DNA of 64,000 bases from Thiothrix nivea DSM 5205 (GCF_000260135.1 NZ_JH651384.1:4200693-4264692), one strand, 5' to 3'; positions 17,757 to 34,054 are shown, counted from the stretch's first letter. The notes: generated by a model not told the origin, from the letters alone. Numbers and translations: made by a program.

Positions 17757-18713
17757 TCATTCCCGCAGCATTCCCCGCATATCCGGTGAAAAGTTTTCCA
17801 GTACAAGTTTACTGTCTTCCGGGCTGCGTTTGAGGGTTTCCTCATAAAAGTGACGGACAGCTGCCTTCATGTTGCATTCTCCCTGCAACAACTCCAGTGT
17901 GTCCCGGCCAATTTTCAGCAAGGTAATGTCAGCATCCAGCGTTTTTACCTTGTGGAAATAAAAGTCACGCACCTCTTGGCAAAAGTGTTCATCTTGGATT
18001 TCCAGAAAGATGTCGCCTTGTGCGGGTTGCATAACGGGGGCGAGCATTAACAGGGTGGATTTTTCCGGCAACAGTACCAGGTTTGGGAACAGGCTGGTCG
18101 CTGGAAAGTGGGCGCGCGAGAAAAAGTACAGGTGTTTGGCGTGCTTGTGGCGAAAATGTTCCAGGTAACCCCCGAGTATGGCGTGGCGCTGCGCATAGCT
18201 ATAGTGGTTAACCGGTGAAAAGATGAAAGTCAGCAAGGAGTCCAGGGTGTGGATGTGTGTTTCCCGATAATCGGCCTGCGCGATTTGCTGGAAGCGCGTA
18301 CTTTCCTGGTGTGGGCTAACAAAAAAAGAGGAGGGGAATTTGCTGTAGGCCAGGATACGCCCAGCATTTTCCATATTGTGGAGATAGCTATCTGCATCTG
18401 TGTCTTGGGAAAAATGCTGCAAGCGGAATGCATTTTTGCGTAATGAGCGGAAATGTGGTTTGAGCAGAAAATCAACATCAACGCCGAAAAGATGTGAATA
18501 CCCCAGTAATTTGAGCACATCCACTGCGCTATCCTCACACTCCAGACGTGAAATATCGGGCTGTTGGACGGTGAATCCCGGCTTCATGTAAGGTTTCAGG
18601 AATGCCTGCAAATGATTGGCAATATCCGTTTGGCTGTGGCTTCTTGCTTCGCGTAATTCCCGCAGTTTTGCCCCATCCTGCGGAATATGCCTTGCGCTAC
18701 TTTTTTTGCACAT
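17757..18713 (-). CDS. Helix-turn-helix (XRE-type) transcriptional regulator
   Basis: From ATG 18713 the protein has 318 residues. The N-terminus contains an XRE-like DNA-binding domain (AKLRELREARSHSQTDIANHL, then VQQPDISRLECEDS). The remaining 230 residues show no domain I recognise and could bind a ligand. Three TATGCA copies lie 38-63 bases upstream of the start, which would suit self-regulation. The frame continues upstream to 18815 but that part is AT-rich and unlikely to be translated. Targets are unknown; the convergent hydrolase and divergent lipoprotein are the nearest candidates. Confidence 0.75.
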   Translation of the reverse strand: MCKKSSARHIPQDGAKLRELREARSHSQTDIANHLQAFLKPYMKPGFTVQQPDISRLECEDSAVDVLKLLGYSHLFGVDVDFLLKPHFRSLRKNAFRLQHFSQDTDADSYLHNMENAGRILAYSKFPSSFFVSPHQESTRFQQIAQADYRETHIHTLDSLLTFIFSPVNHYSYAQRHAILGGYLEHFRHKHAKHLYFFSRAHFPATSLFPNLVLLPEKSTLLMLAPVMQPAQGDIFLEIQDEHFCQEVRDFYFHKVKTLDADITLLKIGRDTLELLQGECNMKAAVRHFYEETLKRSPEDSKLVLENFSPDMRGMLRE

Positions 18714-18750
18714 ATGCTTATTTATTATTCGCTTTTGATGAAGATGCCAA

Positions 18751-18776
18751 TATGCAATATTTCTATGCAGTATGCA
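18751..18776. promoter_or_regulatory. Three TATGCA direct repeats upstream of the HTH regulator
   Basis: TATGCA occurs at 18751, 18764 and 18771 in an AT-rich leader between the HTH gene (minus) and the lipoprotein gene (plus). Close spacing of 13 and 7 bases suggests an operator, probably for the regulator itself. This is inference from repeat pattern only. Confidence 0.4.
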
Positions 18777-18889
18777 AATTTTACATGACTCATAAGCTGA
18801 ATGATAAATGAACAATTTAGATTAAATATTTTTATGGAGTAAAGTAATCTTTCTCCCGCTGATAAATAATACAAGACGGAGAAACCCCC

Positions 18890-19123
18890 ATGAAAATCAG
18901 TCCAACCATCCTGTGTGTTTCCTTTTCCATTATCCTGCTTCAGGGGTGCGTGACTATCCCCCAAAGCCAGCTGCAAGAGGATCAGGCCAAGGTGGCCGAT
19001 ACCAGCGAAACACCCGTAACAGCCCCTTCGCAAGAGGAGGATCAAACCGCTGCCGAACTGGCAGTCGAAGTATTACGTGATGTCTTTGTGCCCATTGTGA
19101 CTGCGCTCATTGCCCGTGGTTAA
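18890..19123 (+). CDS. Small predicted lipoprotein, unknown function
   Basis: This 77-residue protein has a hydrophobic signal sequence and the lipobox LLQGC with Cys20 as the lipidation site. The mature part is short, rich in Gln, Glu, Ala and Thr, and ends in a hydrophobic stretch (LRDVFVPIVTALIARG). GACGGAG precedes the ATG. No family recognised. It is divergent from the HTH regulator gene. Confidence 0.7.
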   Translation: MKISPTILCVSFSIILLQGCVTIPQSQLQEDQAKVADTSETPVTAPSQEEDQTAAELAVEVLRDVFVPIVTALIARG

Positions 19124-19255
19124 GGTTCTTGCATTGCAGGCTTGCAGATAGCGGTTCGATGGCCTTCTTGTGTCGTTTGCCATGACACAAGAAGGCTGTG
19201 CATATGCTAGACTGCACTGCAACATTATTTCAACTGTTTGTGGGAGCCACACTGC

Positions 19256-20065
19256 ATGAGCGCCAAACCCAATCCGCGCGTGACCGTTACCAGCTTGCGC
19301 AAGATGAAGCGTGAAGCCGAGAAAATTGCCATGCTGACCGCTTATGACGCCAGTTTCGCCAAGGTGCTGGATGATCAAGGTGTGGATGTGGTTCTGGTGG
19401 GGGATTCGCTGGGCATGGTCATACAAGGGCATGACACAACTGTGCCTGTGAGTATGGATGACATGGTTTACCATACCCGCGCAGTGACCAAAATGTGCCA
19501 GCGCGCGTTGGTGATCGGCGATTTGCCCTTCATGAGCTATACCTCCCCCGATCTGGCCTTGCGCAACAGTGCCCGCCTGATGCAGGACGGCGGCGCGCAC
19601 ATGGTCAAGCTGGAAGGTGGTGCGCCGCAAGTGGCGACAGTCTCCCAGCTTGCCCACCACGGCGTGCCAGTGTGTGCGCATCTGGGCTTGCAGCCGCAGT
19701 CCGTCCACAAACTGGGCGGCTATCGGGTGCAAGGGCGTGACGAAGCCGTCGCGCGGCAGATGCTGGATGATGCCAAGGCATTGCAGGATGCGGGGGCGGA
19801 TTTGCTGGTGCTGGAATGCGTCCCAGTTACGTTGGCGGAACAGATTACCCAGGCGCTGGAAATTCCCACCATTGGTATTGGCGCAGGCCGTGAGTGCGAT
19901 GGTCAAGTGCTGGTGTTGCATGACATGCTGGGCATTTCCCCGCGTGCGCCAAAATTTTCCCATGATTTTATTGGTTCTGGCGCGACCATTGCGCAAGCGG
20001 TTACGGCTTATGTGCAGGCGGTGAAAGCCGGAACTTTTCCTGAAGACCAGCATTGTTTTTTCTGA
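19256..20065 (+). CDS. panB: 3-methyl-2-oxobutanoate hydroxymethyltransferase
   Basis: First committed step of pantothenate synthesis: transfers a hydroxymethyl group from methylene-tetrahydrofolate to ketoisovalerate. The 269 residues from ATG 19256 contain [36 protein letters not shown] (metal-binding Asp) and [31 protein letters not shown], and end with the usual [19 protein letters not shown]. The partner panC is not beside it, unlike many relatives. GGGAG lies about 10 bases before the start. Confidence 0.96.
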   Translation: MSAKPNPRVTVTSLRKMKREAEKIAMLTAYDASFAKVLDDQGVDVVLVGDSLGMVIQGHDTTVPVSMDDMVYHTRAVTKMCQRALVIGDLPFMSYTSPDLALRNSARLMQDGGAHMVKLEGGAPQVATVSQLAHHGVPVCAHLGLQPQSVHKLGGYRVQGRDEAVARQMLDDAKALQDAGADLLVLECVPVTLAEQITQALEIPTIGIGAGRECDGQVLVLHDMLGISPRAPKFSHDFIGSGATIAQAVTAYVQAVKAGTFPEDQHCFF

Positions 20066-20258
20066 AGCGGGTAGTTGGATAGGGTGCTTTATCATTTTTG
20101 ACCACCGCCCCGACATGCCGTGGGATGACAAAATCTGGCAAGACACAACAACACAGGAAGGCCACACCATCGGCCTATGGGGAGTGTAATCCAACCCGTT
20201 TCAGTTTTCGCAAAACCCACCAGTGTGTGGTAGGATGCGCGCGCATAATTGTGACTGA

Positions 20259-24066
<3,808 letters not shown>

Positions 24067-24096
24067 TAGCCTTTCGGTGTAAATCTGCTATTCTCT

Positions 24097-24119
24097 TATG
24101 GCGGGCGTGTCCCGCCATA
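24097..24119. terminator. Hairpin between eno and ftsB
   Basis: Nine-base perfect stem TATGGCGGG/CCCGCCATA with a CGTGT loop, 30 bases after the eno stop and 25 bases before ftsB. No long T run follows on the plus strand, so it may attenuate or protect eno mRNA rather than stop transcription fully. Confidence 0.5.
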
Positions 24120-24143
24120 TTCATTTCTGAAAAGCCAAAATAC

Positions 24144-24485
24144 ATGAGCATGACACGTATTTTATTTCTGGTTCTGGGTGTTCTGGCGCTGGGCTTGTTT
24201 GTGCGCCTGTGGGTTGGGTCGGGTAGCTATTCCGACATCCAGAACCTGGAACTGAAGATTGACGAGCAGAATGCCGCCAATGACGAGCAGGCAGAGCGCA
24301 AACGCAAGTTGCAAAACGATGTGGCAGCCTTGGGTAAAGATGACGAAGCAGTCGAGGGACATGCGCGTAGCGAGCTGGGCATGATCCGCAAAGGTGAGAC
24401 CTTTTATCAGGTGATCCTGAAATCTGATTCAGCCCCATCCCCCGAATTGATGCCCCCCAGCAAAGAAGCCCCGCATGTCGAATAA
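24144..24485 (+). CDS. ftsB: Cell division protein FtsB
   Basis: Small bitopic divisome protein that forms a complex with FtsQ and FtsL. The 113 residues have a short cytoplasmic start, one membrane helix (ILFLVLGVLALGLFVRLWVG), a coiled-coil segment (IQNLELKIDEQNAANDEQAERKRKL), and the conserved ending HARSELGMIRKGETFYQV, followed by a proline-rich tail. The place between eno and ispD is the usual one in gammaproteobacteria. The last 11 bases overlap ispD. Confidence 0.93.
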   Translation: MSMTRILFLVLGVLALGLFVRLWVGSGSYSDIQNLELKIDEQNAANDEQAERKRKLQNDVAALGKDDEAVEGHARSELGMIRKGETFYQVILKSDSAPSPELMPPSKEAPHVE

Positions 24486-25179
24486 GGTCTGGGTCGTTAT
24501 CCCGGCTGCGGGCGTTGGTTCGCGGATGCAGTCTGACCGCCCCAAGCAATATCTGCCGCTGGGGGGCAAAACCGTGCTTGAGCATACGCTGGCCTGTTTT
24601 ACCGGGCATCCGGCTGTGGCTGGAATTGTCGTGGTGGTCAGCACAAGCGACCCTTACTGGCCGGAATTACCCGTTGCAGGCGTGTCTGCACACTTGGCCA
24701 TGGGCGGTAAGGAACGGGCGGATTCGGTTTTGAACGGGCTGGATTATTTGCGCAATAAATTACGGGTGGCGGCAGAGACTAATGTGCTGGTGCACGATGC
24801 CGCCCGGCCTTGCCTGAGCCGCCACGATCTCAACAAGTTGCTGGCTGCTGGGGCGGAAGAGGGCGCTGGTGCAATCCTGGCTGTTCCGGTACGGGATACC
24901 ATGAAACGGGCGGGCATGGCTTCACCGCCACAAATTTCCCATACCGAAAACCGCGATGGCCTGTGGCACGCGCTGACGCCGCAAATGGCGCGGCTGGGTG
25001 TATTGCGCAAGGCGTTGGCAGATGCCCTGCAACAAGGGGTAACGGTTACGGATGAAGCCTCGGCGCTGGAATACGCTGGATTGAATCCGTTACTGGTGGA
25101 GGGTGATGCCCGCAATATCAAGATTACCCGGCCAGCCGATTTGGCGTTGGCGGAATTTTTTCTGGCTGCCCAGTCATAA
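24475..25179 (+). CDS. ispD: 2-C-methyl-D-erythritol 4-phosphate cytidylyltransferase
   Basis: Third step of the MEP isoprenoid pathway: makes CDP-methylerythritol from MEP and CTP. The 234 residues include VIPAAGVGSRMQSDRPKQYLPLGGKTVLEHTL, VHDAARPCLS, AVPVRDTMKR and VTDEASALEYAG, ending with KITRPADLALAEFFL. The start overlaps ftsB by 11 bases. The usual next gene, ispF, does not follow; the cluster ends at a terminator-like hairpin instead. Confidence 0.97.
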   Translation: MSNKVWVVIPAAGVGSRMQSDRPKQYLPLGGKTVLEHTLACFTGHPAVAGIVVVVSTSDPYWPELPVAGVSAHLAMGGKERADSVLNGLDYLRNKLRVAAETNVLVHDAARPCLSRHDLNKLLAAGAEEGAGAILAVPVRDTMKRAGMASPPQISHTENRDGLWHALTPQMARLGVLRKALADALQQGVTVTDEASALEYAGLNPLLVEGDARNIKITRPADLALAEFFLAAQS

Positions 25180-25181
25180 AA

Positions 25182-25203
25182 AAGCCCCGCTCGTACGGGG
25201 CTT
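25182..25203. terminator. Rho-independent terminator, mainly for the glc operon
   Basis: Perfect 8-base stem AAGCCCCG/CGGGGCTT with a CTCGTA loop. On the minus strand it is followed by a run of T residues (the A run at 25178-25183), so it would end transcripts coming from glcDEF. The stem also begins 2 bases after the ispD stop and may act in both directions. The remaining bases to 25338 hold no gene I can support. Confidence 0.7.
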
Positions 25204-25338
25204 CCCCTTCCCAATGGTAGCTACGCCTGTTGACGCAGATACCATTTCACCGACACTGTTGAACAACACACTTTTTCAAGGAGACTCCATGGGAGTATAG
25301 GGTGTGTCGTGGTGAACGCCAATCTAGTTTTATGAATT

Positions 25339-26559
25339 TTATTTATCGATCAAATGAATCCAATGAATAACTGGTAGTTCGCTGGTTTCCTGCAAATGCG
25401 TCTGGCAACCGATGTTGGCGGTCACGATCATTTCCGGTTGATGCCGGGTCAGGTTCGCCAGTTTATTGCTGCGCAGTTGCTGGGAAAGTTCTGGTTGCAG
25501 GATAGAATAGGTTCCCGCTGAGCCGCAACACAGGTGTTCGTCCGCCACAGGAATCAGTACGTAGCCGCAATCGGTGAGGATGCTTTCTACCACGCCACGG
25601 ATTTTCTGCCCGTGCTGGAGCGTACAGGGCGGATGCCAGGCAATGCGCTTGGCGTGGGCGGGGGCGAGCTGCTGGTATTTTTCCTGGGCGATGACTTCGG
25701 CAATATCCTTGCACAGGTTGGAAATGCGTTCGGCCTTGATACCGTATTCCGGGTCGCCGCGCAAGTGGTATTTGTATTCCTTGACCATCACGCCACAGCC
25801 GCTGGCGGTGGTAAGGATGGCTTCCACGCCGTTGGAAACATAGGGCCACCAGGCGTCGATATTACGCTTCATGTAATCCAGCGCTTCTTCGGGTGCACCC
25901 AGGTGCTGACTGACCGCGCCGCAGCAACCGGCTTTGGGGGCGGTAATCAGGCTGATGCCGAGTTTGTCCAGCACCCGCGCGGCGGCGGCATTGATGTCTG
26001 GAGAAAGGGCAGGTTGTACACAACCATCCAGCACCAAGATTCGGCGACCATGGCGGCTTTTGGGCCATTCGCCCGCTGGCCGTGGGTCGGTAATCTTGCC
26101 CGCCAGTTTGTCTGGCAACAGGGGTTTGAAGGTACGCCCTAGCTTCAGGCCGAGGCTGAACAAACCGGGTTTTGGCAGGTATTTGCGCAAACGCTTGCGC
26201 ATGGCCTGGTCAGCACGGTCGCGGCCAGCGTGTTCCTCGGCCAGATGGCGGCCAATGTCGAGCAGCTTGCTGTATTCTACGCCGGAGGGGCAGGTGGTTT
26301 CGCAATTGCGGCATAACAGGCAACGGTCGAGGTGTTGCAGGGTCTTGCGGCCACTGTCTGGCTCGTTTTCCAGGTGGCCTTCCATCAGTTGCTTGATCAG
26401 GTAAATGCGCCCACGCGGGCCGTCATTTTCGTCGCCCAGCAACTGGTAGGTAGGGCAGGTAGCGTTGCAGAAGCCGCAATGGACGCAGCGGCGCAGAATT
26501 TCTTCTGCCGTTCTGCCTTCTATGGTTTGCCGTAGTGCGCTGAGTATCCGGGTTTGCAT
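25339..26559 (-). CDS. glcF: Glycolate oxidase iron-sulfur subunit
   Basis: Part of the GlcDEF complex, which oxidises glycolate to glyoxylate and passes electrons to the membrane chain. The 406-residue protein carries two 4Fe-4S ferredoxin motifs (CVHCGFCNATCPTY near 21 and CLLCRNCETTCPSG near 78) and two cysteine-rich CCG-type domains (LDGCVQPALSPDI, KAGCCGAVSQHLG, DEHLCCGSAGTYS). Start ATG 26559 overlaps the glcE stop (TAATG). Confidence 0.96.
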   Translation of the reverse strand: MQTRILSALRQTIEGRTAEEILRRCVHCGFCNATCPTYQLLGDENDGPRGRIYLIKQLMEGHLENEPDSGRKTLQHLDRCLLCRNCETTCPSGVEYSKLLDIGRHLAEEHAGRDRADQAMRKRLRKYLPKPGLFSLGLKLGRTFKPLLPDKLAGKITDPRPAGEWPKSRHGRRILVLDGCVQPALSPDINAAAARVLDKLGISLITAPKAGCCGAVSQHLGAPEEALDYMKRNIDAWWPYVSNGVEAILTTASGCGVMVKEYKYHLRGDPEYGIKAERISNLCKDIAEVIAQEKYQQLAPAHAKRIAWHPPCTLQHGQKIRGVVESILTDCGYVLIPVADEHLCCGSAGTYSILQPELSQQLRSNKLANLTRHQPEMIVTANIGCQTHLQETSELPVIHWIHLIDK

Positions 26560-27632
26560 TACCAGTCCTTGTACATGCGGGCAGGGTTGAAAATACCGTG
26601 TGGATCCATCGCCCGTTTCAGCCGTTGCTGGGTAGCCAGTAGATTAGCGGGTAGGGGCTGGAAGGGGTTGACCCCCGGCAGGCTGCCCCGGTACAGGGTA
26701 GCGTGACCGTTGCCGTTTTGCGCAATGCCACGGATCAGGTTGACCGGGATATTGGTATAAACCCAGCGCTGCGAGCCGCCCCATTCAACCATTGAGTTGC
26801 CTTCCAGGCGGCTGACGACGCTGGTGGCGGGCGGGAAGGAAAGCCTCCATAGTGGACGATCATACTGCTGGAAAAATTCATGGGTCTGGTTGCGCAAGGC
26901 CAGCCAGAACTGGTCAGGGTTATTCAGCGGGTCGCCGCCAATCTTACGGTGGGAGGCGAACACATGACTGGGTTCGCCGCTCAGGCGCAGGTACAGGCAG
27001 CCATCGAAATAACAGCTGGCGCTCAACGGGAAGGTGGAGCGGCGCATGGTGGTGGCGAGTTCATAGGCTTCCTGATCCGGCATTTCCAGCGTCAGGGTCA
27101 GTTCGGTGGCTGGGCGTGGCAGGACTTTCAGGGAAACTTCCAGAATTAACCCCAAAGTGCCCATGGAACCGGCGATCAGACGGGAAATATCGTAGCCAGC
27201 GACGTTTTTCATCACCTGCCCGCCGAATGAGGCGGTTTTGCCGTAACCGGTCACAAGCCTGACACCCAATACATGGTCGCGGACAGCGCCACGCCACGCG
27301 CGCCCCGGCCCTGACAGGCCAGCAGCGACTACGCCGCCGATGGTGGATGCCAAGCTGAAACAAGGCGGTTCAAATGCCAGCATCTGCCCGTTGGCAGCCA
27401 GCAGCGTTTCGATGTCCTGCAAACGGGTTCCTGCGCGGGTGGTGATGCACAGCTCGGAAGGCTCATAGGCAATGATGCCGGTATGTTCCGCCGTGCTTAA
27501 CAGTTTGCCACTTGCAGGGTTGCCGTAAAAGGCTTTGCTGCCACCACCGACAATGTTTAATGGTTCCTGTGCGGCAATCCCTGCCGCGACCTGTGCTTGT
27601 AATGCCGAGGTTATATCGTTGTCTGCGATCAT
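26559..27632 (-). CDS. glcE: Glycolate oxidase FAD-binding subunit
   Basis: The 357-residue protein has an FAD_binding_4 domain: NIVGGGSKAFYGNP near the start, FEPPCFSLASTIGGVVAAGLSGPGRAWRGAVRDHVLGV, then ASFGGQVMKNVAGYDISRLIAGSMGTLGLI, the region that binds FAD. It is shorter than GlcD, as usual for GlcE. It lies between glcD (12 bases away) and glcF (one-base overlap) in one operon. Confidence 0.95.
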   Translation of the reverse strand: MIADNDITSALQAQVAAGIAAQEPLNIVGGGSKAFYGNPASGKLLSTAEHTGIIAYEPSELCITTRAGTRLQDIETLLAANGQMLAFEPPCFSLASTIGGVVAAGLSGPGRAWRGAVRDHVLGVRLVTGYGKTASFGGQVMKNVAGYDISRLIAGSMGTLGLILEVSLKVLPRPATELTLTLEMPDQEAYELATTMRRSTFPLSASCYFDGCLYLRLSGEPSHVFASHRKIGGDPLNNPDQFWLALRNQTHEFFQQYDRPLWRLSFPPATSVVSRLEGNSMVEWGGSQRWVYTNIPVNLIRGIAQNGNGHATLYRGSLPGVNPFQPLPANLLATQQRLKRAMDPHGIFNPARMYKDW

Positions 27633-27644
27633 GTCAGGCCCGGA

Positions 27645-29165
27645 TCAAAATCTTGGAAGTTCTGGATGGGAAAGCTGCCCGTGGTGCACATGCATAGCAC
27701 CAAGCTCTGCACAGCGGTGTAAGGTGGGGACAGCTTTGCCGGGGTTCAGCAATTCATCAGGGTCGAACGCGCGTTTAACAGCGTGGAAGACTTCCAACTC
27801 AGCTTCGCCAAACTGCACGCACATGGAATCCAGCTTTTCATGCCCAACGCCGTGTTCACCCGTGATGGAACCACCTACTTTAACACATAATTCCAGAATA
27901 TCAGCGCCAAAACGTTCGGCTTTTTCTAACTCGCCAGGGCGATTGGCATCGTAAAGGATCAGGGGGTGCAGGTTGCCGTCGCCGGCGTGGAATACGTTGG
28001 CGACGCCAAGATCGTATTGCTGGGAAAAATCGTTGATTTTTTGCAGTACATGCGCCAAATGCTTGCGTGGGATGGTGCCGTCCATGCAGTAGTAATCCGG
28101 GGAAATGCGCCCGACTGCCGGGAAGGCGGATTTGCGGCCTGCCCACAGGCGGGCGCGCTCGCTGGCGGTCTTGGCGACATGGATGCTGCCTGCACGGTAC
28201 TTTTTCAGGATGGCGGTGACTTTGGCAGCCTGTTCGTTGACTTCATCTTCGCTGCCATCCAGTTCACACAACAGGATAGCGCCAGCTTCCAATGGGTAGC
28301 CTGCGTGGATGAAGTCCTCGGCGGCACGGATGGCGGGATTATCCATCATTTCCAGTCCTGCGGGGATGATGCCCTTGCTGATGATAGCGGCCACAGCGTC
28401 GCCTGCGTCGTTTACTTCATCGAAAGCCGCCATCAGCACTTGCACCACGTCTGGTTTGACGGTCAGTTTCACCAATACTTCGACCACTACGCCCAACATG
28501 CCTTCGGAACCCGTCATGAGTGCCAACAGGTCGTAGCCGGGGGTATCGAGGCGGTCGTTACCGATAGTCATCAACTCGCCATCGATAGTCACCAACTGGA
28601 TTTCCAGCACGTTATGCACGGTCAGGCCGTATTTCAGGCAATGGACGCCGCCGGAGTTTTCCGCCACGTTGCCGCCGATTGAGCAGGCAATCTGGGAAGA
28701 CGGGTCGGGCGCGTAGAACAGGCCAAGATGGTCGACCGCCTGGCTGATGGCGAGGTTGCGCACGCCGGGCTGGACGCGGGCAGTCAAATTGCGGGTATCA
28801 ATGTCCAGAATCTGGTTGAAGCGGGCAAGACTGAGGATAATGCCCTCTTCGTGCGGCAGTGCGCCACCGGAAAGGCCAGTCCCCGCGCCTCTGGCGACGA
28901 CCGGAACTTTCAGGCGCGAACAGGTTTTCATGATCAGCTGCACTTGCTCAATCGTGGTCGGCAGCACAACGGCCAGAGGAATATGCCGGTAGGCGGTCAG
29001 GCCATCGCATTCATATGGGCGCAGGTCTTCCTTGGCGGTCAGGATAGCGTCAGGGGGCAAAATGTCGCCAAGGTATTGCAGTAACTGGTTGTTCTGATCT
29101 GGGGCAGTTTTCACTAATATGCTTGCCTTGTTGTAATGTTGTGACTGAATGTAGCGTATTTCCAA
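27645..29165 (-). CDS. glcD: Glycolate oxidase catalytic FAD subunit
   Basis: Main flavin subunit of GlcDEF. LRPYECDGLTAYRHIPLAVVLP, VARGAGTGLSGGALPHEEG and QPGVRNLAISQAV mark the FAD-binding half; GDGNLHPLILYD and GSITGEHGVGHEKL mark the C-terminal catalytic half. The start is unsure: TTG 29165 gives 506 residues, GTG 29114 gives 489; E. coli GlcD has about 499 and neither site has a strong ribosome signal. First gene of the glcDEF operon, divergent from crcB. Confidence 0.95.
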   Translation of the reverse strand: MEIRYIQSQHYNKASILVKTAPDQNNQLLQYLGDILPPDAILTAKEDLRPYECDGLTAYRHIPLAVVLPTTIEQVQLIMKTCSRLKVPVVARGAGTGLSGGALPHEEGIILSLARFNQILDIDTRNLTARVQPGVRNLAISQAVDHLGLFYAPDPSSQIACSIGGNVAENSGGVHCLKYGLTVHNVLEIQLVTIDGELMTIGNDRLDTPGYDLLALMTGSEGMLGVVVEVLVKLTVKPDVVQVLMAAFDEVNDAGDAVAAIISKGIIPAGLEMMDNPAIRAAEDFIHAGYPLEAGAILLCELDGSEDEVNEQAAKVTAILKKYRAGSIHVAKTASERARLWAGRKSAFPAVGRISPDYYCMDGTIPRKHLAHVLQKINDFSQQYDLGVANVFHAGDGNLHPLILYDANRPGELEKAERFGADILELCVKVGGSITGEHGVGHEKLDSMCVQFGEAELEVFHAVKRAFDPDELLNPGKAVPTLHRCAELGAMHVHHGQLSHPELPRF

Positions 29166-29204
29166 CAGGATTCTTAATTTTAGTTGATTCGTTGAGGAAT
29201 TGGG

Positions 29205-29600
29205 ATGTATCAGATAGGCGGAATTTTGATCGGCGGGGCAGTGGGGGCGCTGTTACGTTTTCTGGTGGCGAACGGTGTGTACCAGTGGTTAGGGCGTGCA
29301 TTCCCTTACGGGACGCTGGCGGTGAATGTGATTGGCTCGTTTTTGATTGGTTGGCTGACCCTTTATTTCATGGAGCGTGAAATGCTGGCCAGCGCGTTGA
29401 GTCGGGGGTTGATTGTGGGTGCGTTGGGGGCGTTCACTACTTTTTCCACGTTTTCACTGGATACGTTTGACCTGATCCAGCAGGGCAGGCTGTGGGGGGC
29501 AGGTTTGAATATCGGGTTGAATGTGGGCTTATGTTTGCTGGCGGTGTGGTTGGGGGTTCTGGTCGGCCGATGGGTGAGTAGTGCTTTGGCTATGCTATGA
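29205..29600 (+). CDS. crcB: Fluoride channel CrcB/Fluc
   Basis: Small dual-topology membrane channel that exports fluoride. The 131 residues have four helices with the conserved GGAVGALLRFLV, PYGTLAVNVIGSFLIGWL and the Phe-box segment LGAFTTFSTFSLDTF. I looked for a fluoride riboswitch in the 40-base leader and see none. It is divergent from glcD. Confidence 0.94.
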   Translation: MYQIGGILIGGAVGALLRFLVANGVYQWLGRAFPYGTLAVNVIGSFLIGWLTLYFMEREMLASALSRGLIVGALGAFTTFSTFSLDTFDLIQQGRLWGAGLNIGLNVGLCLLAVWLGVLVGRWVSSALAML

Positions 29601-29646
29601 TTACCCCTCATTTCCCCAAGACCCATAGCAAAAGTGACATATCAGC

Positions 29647-30422
29647 ATGAATACCCTGGTCTTTGACATTGAAACTATCCCCGACATAGAAGGCGGGCGC
29701 AAGCTCTACAACCTCGGCGACCTCGACGCAGATGGTATCGCCAAAGCTATGTTCCACCTGCGGTTCCAGAAAACCGGCTCGGAATTTCTCGCCCATCACT
29801 TGCATCGTATTGCCGCTATTTCGGTCACCTTCCGTGGCCGCGGTGACGAATTCAAGGTCTGGACGCTGGGCGATGAAAATGCCGATGAAAAGGAAATTAT
29901 CCAGCGCTTTTTCGACGGCATTGACCGTTACGCACCGACTATCGTGTCGTGGAACGGCGGCGGCTTCGACCTGCCGGTGATCCACTACCGTGCCATGCTG
30001 CACAAGATTTCCGCCCCGCGCTACTGGGACATGGGCGAGGATGACCAAAGCTTCAAGTGGAACAACTACATCAGCCGTTACCATACCCGCCATACCGACC
30101 TGATGGATTTGCTTGCCATGTACACCGGGCGTGCCAATGCACCGCTGGATGAGCTTGCCACCTTGTTTGGTTTCCCCGGCAAAATGGGCATGGACGGCTC
30201 CAAAGTCTGGGATGCTTATCAGGAAGGCCGTATCGCCGACATCCGCAACTATTGTGAAACCGACGTACTCAACACTTGGTTGGTGTATCTACGTTTCCAG
30301 CTCATGCGTGGTCACATTACCCACGAAAAATACGATCTGGAATGCGCACTGGTACGCAAGCACCTCCAGCATTCCGGCAAGGAACACCTGCAAGCCTTTG
30401 AATCCGCATGGGAGGCGGGTGC

Positions 30423-30426
<4 letters not shown>
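29647..30426 (+). CDS. Predicted 3'-5' exonuclease, PolB-related (DEDDy)
   Basis: The 259-residue protein belongs to the family of stand-alone exonuclease domains related to DNA polymerase B. DEDD motifs are visible: FDIETIPD at the start, SWNGGGFDLPVIHYR in the middle, and the last one, YCETDVLNTWLVYLRF, near residue 200. It probably processes DNA 3' ends; the physiological role is not established. Its last bases overlap rlmD (ATGA). Confidence 0.87.
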
Positions 30427-33780
<3,354 letters not shown>

Positions 33781-33810
33781 CGCTGTGGTTAAAAAAAATA
33801 GCTTCATCGG

Positions 33811-33839
33811 TTGACAGCCCTGGCAGCTATATTTATTAT
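33811..33839 (+). promoter_or_regulatory. Sigma-70 promoter of the tRNA-Gly/Cys cluster
   Basis: TTGACA at 33811-33816, a 17-base spacer, then TATTAT at 33834-33839. The predicted start near 33846 lies about 8 bases before the first tRNA-Gly, an arrangement expected for a strong stable-RNA promoter. Confidence 0.7.
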
Positions 33840-33853
33840 TCGCAGCCTGTTCA

Positions 33854-33928
33854 GCGGGAATAGCTCAGTGGTAGAGCACAACCTTGCCAAGGTTGGGGTC
33901 GCGAGTTCGAGCCTCGTTTCCCGCTCCA
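33854..33928 (+). tRNA. tRNA-Gly (GCC), copy 1
   Basis: 75 bases with CCA encoded. Acceptor GCGGGAA/TTCCCGC, D arm GCTC/GAGC, anticodon stem CAACC/GGTTG with loop TTGCCAA (anticodon GCC), T arm GCGAG/CTCGT with TTCGAGC. All arms pair well. Confidence 0.97.
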
Positions 33929-33979
33929 AATTTTCTAGAAAAGCGTGGTATACTACAGCGCTTTTTTACCAAGCTTAAT

Positions 33980-34054
33980 GCGGGAATAGCTCAGTGGTAG
34001 AGCACAACCTTGCCAAGGTTGGGGTCGCGAGTTCGAGCCTCGTTTCCCGCTCCA
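33980..34054 (+). tRNA. tRNA-Gly (GCC), copy 2
   Basis: Identical in all 75 bases to the copy at 33854. The 51-base spacer contains TATACT (33949) and a small AAGCG/CGCTT hairpin followed by six T residues, which could act as promoter or weak terminator between the copies. Confidence 0.97.

Noticed and set aside
19073-20194. 373-codon open frame on the minus strand over panB
   Set aside because: It runs opposite to a clear panB gene, its product is rich in His, Gln and Arg as in antisense frames of GC-rich genes, and no domain is seen.
25274-25300. Mini frame AAGGAG...ATG GGA GTA TAG (Met-Gly-Val)
   Set aside because: The ribosome site looks good but three codons are too few to call a gene, and no downstream gene is there to be controlled by it.
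29166-29204. Fluoride riboswitch before crcB
   Set aside because: The leader is too short and lacks the pseudoknot-forming pattern.
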